Origin: a virus
IMG/VR virus record: IMGVR_UViG_3300011115_000657
Span: 1 to 32,662 of that record
Direction: 5' to 3' (one strand)
Length of the DNA stretch: 32,662 nt
Made by a program: the position numbers and the translations under genes. The notes beneath the pieces are model-generated. The model searched no databases and had not been told where the DNA came from. It worked only from the letters and a program-made list of their open reading frames with translations. Below are positions 29,496-32,662 of the stretch, piece by piece. How positions within the stretch are numbered: position 1 is the stretch's first letter; each line of letters begins with the position of its first letter.

Positions 29496-30706
29496 TAGTA
29501 AATGTGGTATTTGCCCCTTTCAGGATTGCTTAAATTAAAAAATACATTATATCTTATCGCATCAATTGCGTGGTTCCAATTATCAATAACCAATCCGGAC
29601 TTCTTATCCGAGTAAACATAATTATTAAACTCTTTTGCAATATTAGAACTGCTTTCATCAACTATAATAGTATAGTCTTGCATTAGTGCCAATCCTGCAG
29701 TTATGCTCCCGGGTCCTTTAGCAGTTGGTATTATATTACATCCATTCGCTGACATTTCTGCAATTAATCTTGGTTCTGCACTATCAGCTACTATAAGCCT
29801 TTCTCTTGCAATATTTTTATTATAGAATACTATTTCACTTGTGGTTAGTTTTGGCTTGTATAAATGTTCTTTAACATAGATTATCTTTTTAGTTTTATCT
29901 ATTGCAACCTCAACTAATGTAGTCGGATCAATACTAAATCCATAATCCTGCCCAAATGATGTTTGCAAGTTATCCGGATTAAACTCTCCAAATCTCCAAT
30001 TAGTAAATACTACACCTTCAGCCTTATCTAACCATCCACCTAAAATAACGTGCTTATACTTTTTAGGATTTAATTCTTTTATTTTCTCAATTTCATTTAT
30101 GAATGATTGGTCCAGATTATCTATATTGTCCTGATAGGTTGTATGGATATAAGTAACATTTCCTTTTGTACCATTAAAGCCTTCAGTAATTCCTTCACTT
30201 TCAAAAAACCTTTTATAAATCCAATGCTCCTTTGTGGCCGGATTTAATATAAGTACTATTCTATTTTGAACTCCTTTCTGTCTAATAGATAAATTAATCT
30301 TATCAAATATATCTTCATCTACTAACTCCTCTGCTTCATCTAATATCCAGGTTGTAACTCCTTGTAATGATTTAAGATTTGCAGTTTGATCTCCGGAGCT
30401 TGTTTTGATACCTTTGAAAATTATATCTGTTCCTGACTTCTTATTCCTTATTTCGCCTTTATTAACTTCGAATAAATCTCCAGCCTCCATCAAATCAATT
30501 TTCTCTTGGAACTCTGGAATTATTGATAGATGTGCAGATGTCATTGTCTGCCTTGTAAATAATATCTTATGCCCTGATTGAAATGACAAAGTCGATGCCA
30601 TAGCACCGACCTCAAAACTCTTTCCACTTCCTCTACCTCCGGTAACTATGAAATATCTTGTTTCATTTTCATAAAGTGGTAAGTATTTTGAATTAAGATT
30701 TAGCAT
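29495..30706 (-). CDS. terL: Terminase large subunit (PBSX/Terminase_3 type)
   Basis: 403 aa, full length for this type. The ATPase part shows Walker A GGRGSGKS (23-30), Walker B ILDEAEE (121-127) and the coupling motif region LILNPAT (152-158). The nuclease part shows acidic residues in the usual RNase H-like order: GQDYGFSIDP (D254), IVADSAEP (D308) and NHAIDAIRY near the C-terminus. It pumps DNA into the prohead through the portal and makes the packaging cut. In this genome it is separated from the portal by the whole tail block. It overlaps the 59-aa gene upstream by 14 nt. Confidence 0.95.
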   Translation of the reverse strand: MLNLNSKYLPLYENETRYFIVTGGRGSGKSFEVGAMASTLSFQSGHKILFTRQTMTSAHLSIIPEFQEKIDLMEAGDLFEVNKGEIRNKKSGTDIIFKGIKTSSGDQTANLKSLQGVTTWILDEAEELVDEDIFDKINLSIRQKGVQNRIVLILNPATKEHWIYKRFFESEGITEGFNGTKGNVTYIHTTYQDNIDNLDQSFINEIEKIKELNPKKYKHVILGGWLDKAEGVVFTNWRFGEFNPDNLQTSFGQDYGFSIDPTTLVEVAIDKTKKIIYVKEHLYKPKLTTSEIVFYNKNIARERLIVADSAEPRLIAEMSANGCNIIPTAKGPGSITAGLALMQDYTIIVDESSSNIAKEFNNYVYSDKKSGLVIDNWNHAIDAIRYNVFFNLSNPERGKYHIY

Positions 30707-30872
30707 AAAAATTAGTCAATGTCATTCCGTAAACTATTCTTACTTTGTGTTTCATTTCTTTACAAAGTCTTTTATATATTTTAGGATGCACCGTAATTAC
30801 ATTTGGCTTTACTTCTAAACTATTTGCATCCTGTACTATTCGATTGTATACCGGTCTTGAAATTTGTTTCAT
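30693..30872 (-). CDS. Small basic protein, 59 aa, between the terminase genes
   Basis: MKQISRPVYNRIVQDANSLE, then VKPNVITVHPKIYKRLCKEM and MTLTNFYAKS. Basic with alternating strand and helix. It runs 14 nt into the large terminase gene in another frame. A TATATTTG box at 30881-30888 lies just upstream but has no -33 partner. It is possibly a packaging accessory protein; no family recognised. Confidence 0.65.
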   Translation of the reverse strand: MKQISRPVYNRIVQDANSLEVKPNVITVHPKIYKRLCKEMKHKVRIVYGMTLTNFYAKS

Positions 30873-30914
30873 ATCTTTTACAAATATAGGTGTTTTTGTA
30901 ATTTATATTTAATC

Positions 30915-31184
30915 TTACTTAAATTTAATAACATCTTTTAAATCAAAGTCATTTACATTAAGATTTGTATTTTGATCTATAACTTGTTTAGGCATTCCAT
31001 ATCGATATTGTAACCAAGTCTTAATAGCATTTGTATCTCCTTTGCTAACCTTTTCTGCTAAAGCTGCCCATACTTCTTCAGGTACTGCAATAGCATCCAT
31101 AGACTCAATAAGTGTTATTTCATCTATCTTTGGTTTTCTTCCTGCTCCTGGTCTTGCACCACCCATTTTTTTAATTTCTTCCAT
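30915..31184 (-). CDS. terS: Terminase small subunit
   Basis: I use the ATG at 31184; the upstream TTG at 31205 is weaker, and the ATG at 31166 (MGGARPGAGRKPK) is a good alternative. The glycine/arginine-rich start GGARPGAGRKPK is typical of DNA-binding small terminase subunits in Bacteroidota phages. It is followed by a helical domain (VPEEVWAALAEKVSKGDTNA) and WLQYRYGMPKQ. It recognises phage DNA and hands it to the large subunit, whose gene lies 209 nt further on. Length about 89 aa, at the short end for the family. Confidence 0.75.
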   Translation of the reverse strand: MEEIKKMGGARPGAGRKPKIDEITLIESMDAIAVPEEVWAALAEKVSKGDTNAIKTWLQYRYGMPKQVIDQNTNLNVNDFDLKDVIKFK

Positions 31185-31205
31185 TGAAAAAATTTGATTA
31201 TTCAA

Positions 31206-31631
31206 TTATATTAATTTACCAACTTGCCCCAATGCTTTTATCACATCGGTATTATTGTCGTAGTGTTTATCTATTTTTAATTCTTTTATCTTTTTAATTT
31301 TCTCTGCATTAGATCCGGTTGCGTAAACTTTGTCCGGAGATATTCCTAATCGTCTTGCAGTTCCAATCATTCCTTGTTTTGAATGTCTTGCAGAAATAAT
31401 ATATAGGTTATCTCCATCATTAATTAGCTTCTGTGCTAAATCAAAACCTTTTTTAGTTGATAATGTACCATCATAATCAAAACTAATCTTTAAACCTGCT
31501 AATAAGAATGCTGACTCACAAACTGCATATCTTTGTTCGGTATCATATTCAGATTTCATTTTTTCATCTGACATACACCTTTCTAAAAATTTGTCTTTAT
31601 GTTCTCCAGAATTAGGCTTTGGTATCGGCAT
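31206..31631 (-). CDS. Fusion of a phage cysteine/QR-type domain with a HAD-like phosphatase domain
   Basis: 141 aa in two parts. Residues 1-42 (MPIPKPNSGEHKDKFLERCM, then SDEKMKSEYDTEQRYAVCES) match a short module that in other phages usually begins head or protease proteins. Residues 47-141 look like a small HAD hydrolase: FDYDGTLS (D52, D54), IISARHS (S80), GSNAEKIKKI (K111) and DKHYDNNTD (D121, D125). HAD enzymes remove phosphate from small molecules, polynucleotide 3' ends or proteins; a polynucleotide or nucleotide substrate is likely in a phage but unproven. It is the second gene behind a late promoter motif, in the terminase operon. Confidence 0.75.
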   Translation of the reverse strand: MPIPKPNSGEHKDKFLERCMSDEKMKSEYDTEQRYAVCESAFLLAGLKISFDYDGTLSTKKGFDLAQKLINDGDNLYIISARHSKQGMIGTARRLGISPDKVYATGSNAEKIKKIKELKIDKHYDNNTDVIKALGQVGKLI

Positions 31632-31833
31632 CTTTTACTTTTGTTTTTGGTGCTTCAGCAAATGTAGATAATATATCTGTATAAGTTCTCCATTGTGAAT
31701 CGTTATCATTTGCATCAACCAAACCTCCTACTTCTTCTTTATATACTTCAGCTAATATAATTTTTTGACCTAATGTTAATTCCTTTTTATTATTGAAATG
31801 ATTATTGATTATTTCTTGATTTTCTTTTTTCAT
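31612..31833 (-). CDS. Hypothetical protein, 73 aa, first gene of the packaging operon
   Basis: Acidic and helical (MKKENQEIINNHFNNKKELT, GQKIILAEVYKEEVGGLVDA), ending in a charged tail. No motif. It overlaps the HAD fusion gene by 20 nt. A late promoter motif lies 17 nt upstream of its ATG, overlapping the end of the sigma-like gene. Confidence 0.65.
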   Translation of the reverse strand: MKKENQEIINNHFNNKKELTLGQKIILAEVYKEEVGGLVDANDNDSQWRTYTDILSTFAEAPKTKVKDADTKA

Positions 31834-31850
31834 TTTGATATAGTGTTTTT

Positions 31851-31880
31851 ATTATAACAAATTAATCCTTAATTTGTTTC
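31851..31880 (-). promoter_or_regulatory. Phage late promoter motif, packaging operon
   Basis: GAAACAA (31880-31874), 13 nt, TTGTTATAAT (31860-31851) on the minus strand. It overlaps the last codons of the sigma-like gene and lies 17 nt before the ATG at 31833, the only one of the four motifs not set 3 nt from its start codon. Confidence 0.68.
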
Positions 31881-32293
31881 AAACGTTCTTTGAGTTCTTT
31901 CAGTGTTCTATAAACCCAGTTATAATTGTAGTGATATTTTTTAGCAAATTTGCGAAGGGATAATTCTTCTTCGATATATTTTAAATAGAATAACTTTTCA
32001 TCCCAAGTCCAATTATCTAAAGTAAATAATACATCTGTTATATCTGTTGTAGTTGATGGTTCAATATCTTCAGCATCCAAGTTATCATAAAACGGAATAG
32101 TATCTAATTTCCTTTTGTTATGCATATTCATACATATTGAATGCAAGGTAAAATAAAAATACGATTCGTTAATATTTTCTTTACCGTATATTTTTAGATA
32201 AGCATCCTGTACTGCATCCTCTGGGAAATCTGTAATACCAAATGAATATGCTAATCCAATCCAGTACTTGTGCTTTTTATATATCTCATCCAT
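31862..32293 (-). CDS. Sigma-70 family (ECF-like) RNA polymerase sigma factor
   Basis: I start it at the ATG at 32293 (MDEIYKKHKYW, 143 aa). An in-frame TTG at 32317 falls in the promoter's -7 box and cannot lie in the message. The N-terminal part resembles sigma region 2 (FPEDAVQDAYLKIYG, then SYFYFTLHSICMNMHNKRKL), which binds core polymerase and the -10 element. A divided acidic linker leads to a region 4-like helix-turn-helix (WDEKLFYLKYIEEELSLRKF, then NYNWVYRTLKELKERLKQ), which would contact the -35 element. It has a host-type promoter, and a repeated late promoter motif begins inside its own 3' end. The match is clear in pattern but weak in detail, so a terminase-like or other HTH protein is not excluded. 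Confidence 0.65.
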   Translation of the reverse strand: MDEIYKKHKYWIGLAYSFGITDFPEDAVQDAYLKIYGKENINESYFYFTLHSICMNMHNKRKLDTIPFYDNLDAEDIEPSTTTDITDVLFTLDNWTWDEKLFYLKYIEEELSLRKFAKKYHYNYNWVYRTLKELKERLKQIKD

Positions 32294-32314
32294 AATGTAA
32301 ATATAGTATAAATC

Positions 32315-32344
32315 CAAATATAAAATAACATATTTATTAACAAT
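32315..32344 (-). promoter_or_regulatory. Host-type promoter of the sigma-like gene (module C)
   Basis: ATTG (32344-32341), 18 nt, TATATTTG (32322-32315) on the minus strand, near-identical over about 40 bp to the early promoter at 10742-10771. The leader to the ATG at 32293 is only about 15 nt. Confidence 0.85.
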
Positions 32345-32357
32345 AAGATTTTTCTTA
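32344..32357. promoter_or_regulatory. Inverted repeat abutting the -33 box (module C)
   Basis: TAAGA-TTTT-TCTTA, a perfect inverted repeat at the same place as TAGGA-TTTT-TCCTA in module A (10771-10784). The paired differences keep the symmetry, as expected of a shared operator. Confidence 0.55.
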
Positions 32358-32440
32358 CTATTACTTTATACTACTTTTATATATATATATATATTTTTTT
32401 TTTAAAAATTTAAAATATATATAATAATTTACTTTTTTGA

Positions 32441-32479
32441 CCCCCCCCCTATTTTCAAATCACTTTTTTAGGGGGGGGT
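32441..32479 (-). other. G8/C9 hairpin at the end of the early block (module C)
   Basis: TAGGGGGGGG and CCCCCCCCTA form a perfect 10-bp stem over a loop of about 17 nt, 38 nt beyond the stop of the HTH gene (32517). Unlike modules A and B, no T tract follows on the minus strand, so it may not terminate on its own. The rest of 32294-32516 is AT-rich promoter and spacer sequence with no gene. Confidence 0.6.
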
Positions 32480-32516
32480 ATAGGAAAACTATATTTTTTT
32501 ACAAATTATAAATTTG

Positions 32517-32662
32517 TTAAACTAAATTTTTTAATATTTCATAATCTCTAAATGTAAAGTTTGGCATTGGTTTATCCCATAACTTATTCCTATTATCTTT
32601 TTTAAGAGTTTCTATAATATCTGTATAGTGCCATCTTCTTTTAGGATGTGGTATCATATCTA
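32517..32662 (-). CDS. Second copy of the 3' part of the HTH gene (circle join)
   Basis: Bases 32535-32517 hold the last codons and TAA of the 169-aa protein that starts at 491. Bases 32536-32662 repeat 1-127. It is not a separate gene; it is drawn here because the linear window splits the frame. Confidence 0.9.
   Translation of the reverse strand, partial: DMIPHPKRRWHYTDIIETLKKDNRNKLWDKPMPNFTFRDYEILKNLV
32536..32662. repeat. Terminal direct repeat, right copy
   Basis: Identical to bases 1-127. On the circle base 32535 is followed by base 1. Confidence 0.95.

Noticed and set aside
30881-30888. TATATTTG box upstream of the 59-aa gene
   Set aside because: No TTG or TTTG at 17-21 nt upstream. 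The box alone is expected by chance in this AT-rich genome.
32294-32317. TTG start for the sigma-like gene at 32317
   Set aside because: The TTG is part of the promoter's -7 box, so it lies upstream of the transcription start; the ATG at 32293 is used.
32441-32479. Module C hairpin as an ordinary rho-independent terminator
   Set aside because: The stem is strong but no T tract follows on the transcribed side, unlike modules A and B; kept as an unexplained hairpin.
1-32662. Integrase, excisionase, CI-type repressor or attachment site (temperate lifestyle)
   Set aside because: No recombinase signature was seen in any frame. The only HTH proteins are a small winged helix and the DnaA-like protein.
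1-32662. tRNA genes, CRISPR array or diversity-generating retroelement
   Set aside because: No cloverleaf, no regularly spaced repeats and no reverse transcriptase were found on either strand. The repeats near 5729-5771 are only two copies.

Overview
The window is the complete genome of a tailed double-stranded DNA phage of an AT-rich Bacteroidota host, most likely a flavobacterium. Bases 1-127 recur exactly at 32536-32662, so the contig closes into a circle of 32,535 bp, and one gene (169 aa, helix-turn-helix) crosses the join. The host call rests on promoters of Bacteroidota form (TTG or TTTG, 18-20 nt, TAnnTTTG), near-absence of Shine-Dalgarno sequences, a BT4734/VirE-type primase, and head and tail proteins that resemble those of Bacteroidota prophages. 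A tape measure of 526 aa points to a siphovirus with a fairly short tail. No integrase, excisionase, CI-type repressor, tRNA or CRISPR was seen, so it looks lytic.

Every gene I accept reads on the minus strand, so transcription runs from high to low coordinates around the circle. Most genes are joined by ATGA or TAATG overlaps, and these support about a dozen very small genes. Three related AT-rich boundary modules (about 10735-10890, 21855-22020 and 32300-32490), each with a G/C-run hairpin, split the genome into three blocks.

Block 1 (10720 down through 1 to 32517) is the early/replication block: a PD-(D/E)XK nuclease, many small genes, a YqaJ recombination exonuclease, a putative single-strand binding protein, an orphan DNA methyltransferase, a primase-helicase, an SNF2-like helicase next to a VRR-NUC nuclease, and the DnaA/HTH-like protein. 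Block 2 (32293 down to 22035) starts with a sigma-factor-like gene. It then carries packaging (HAD fusion protein, small and large terminase), a cassette of four tiny genes with its own host-type promoter, and the tail (chaperone with an apparent -1 frameshift, completion proteins, tip proteins, tape measure). Block 3 (21853 down to 10861) carries the XkdF-like protease, scaffold, major capsid, probable tail tube, portal, adsorption proteins including an SGNH-hydrolase protein, and lysis genes (holin candidates, GH24 endolysin, probable unimolecular spanin).

The most interesting system is regulatory. Four sites share GAAACAA, exactly 13 nt, then TTGTTAT(A/T)(A/G)T. They lie upstream of the packaging, tail, head and portal operons, and in three of them the motif ends 3 nt before the ATG. 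Host-type promoters instead precede the early block and the sigma-like gene. A simple cascade follows as an inference: host RNA polymerase makes early products and the phage sigma factor, which then redirects polymerase to the four late promoters, possibly giving leaderless messages.
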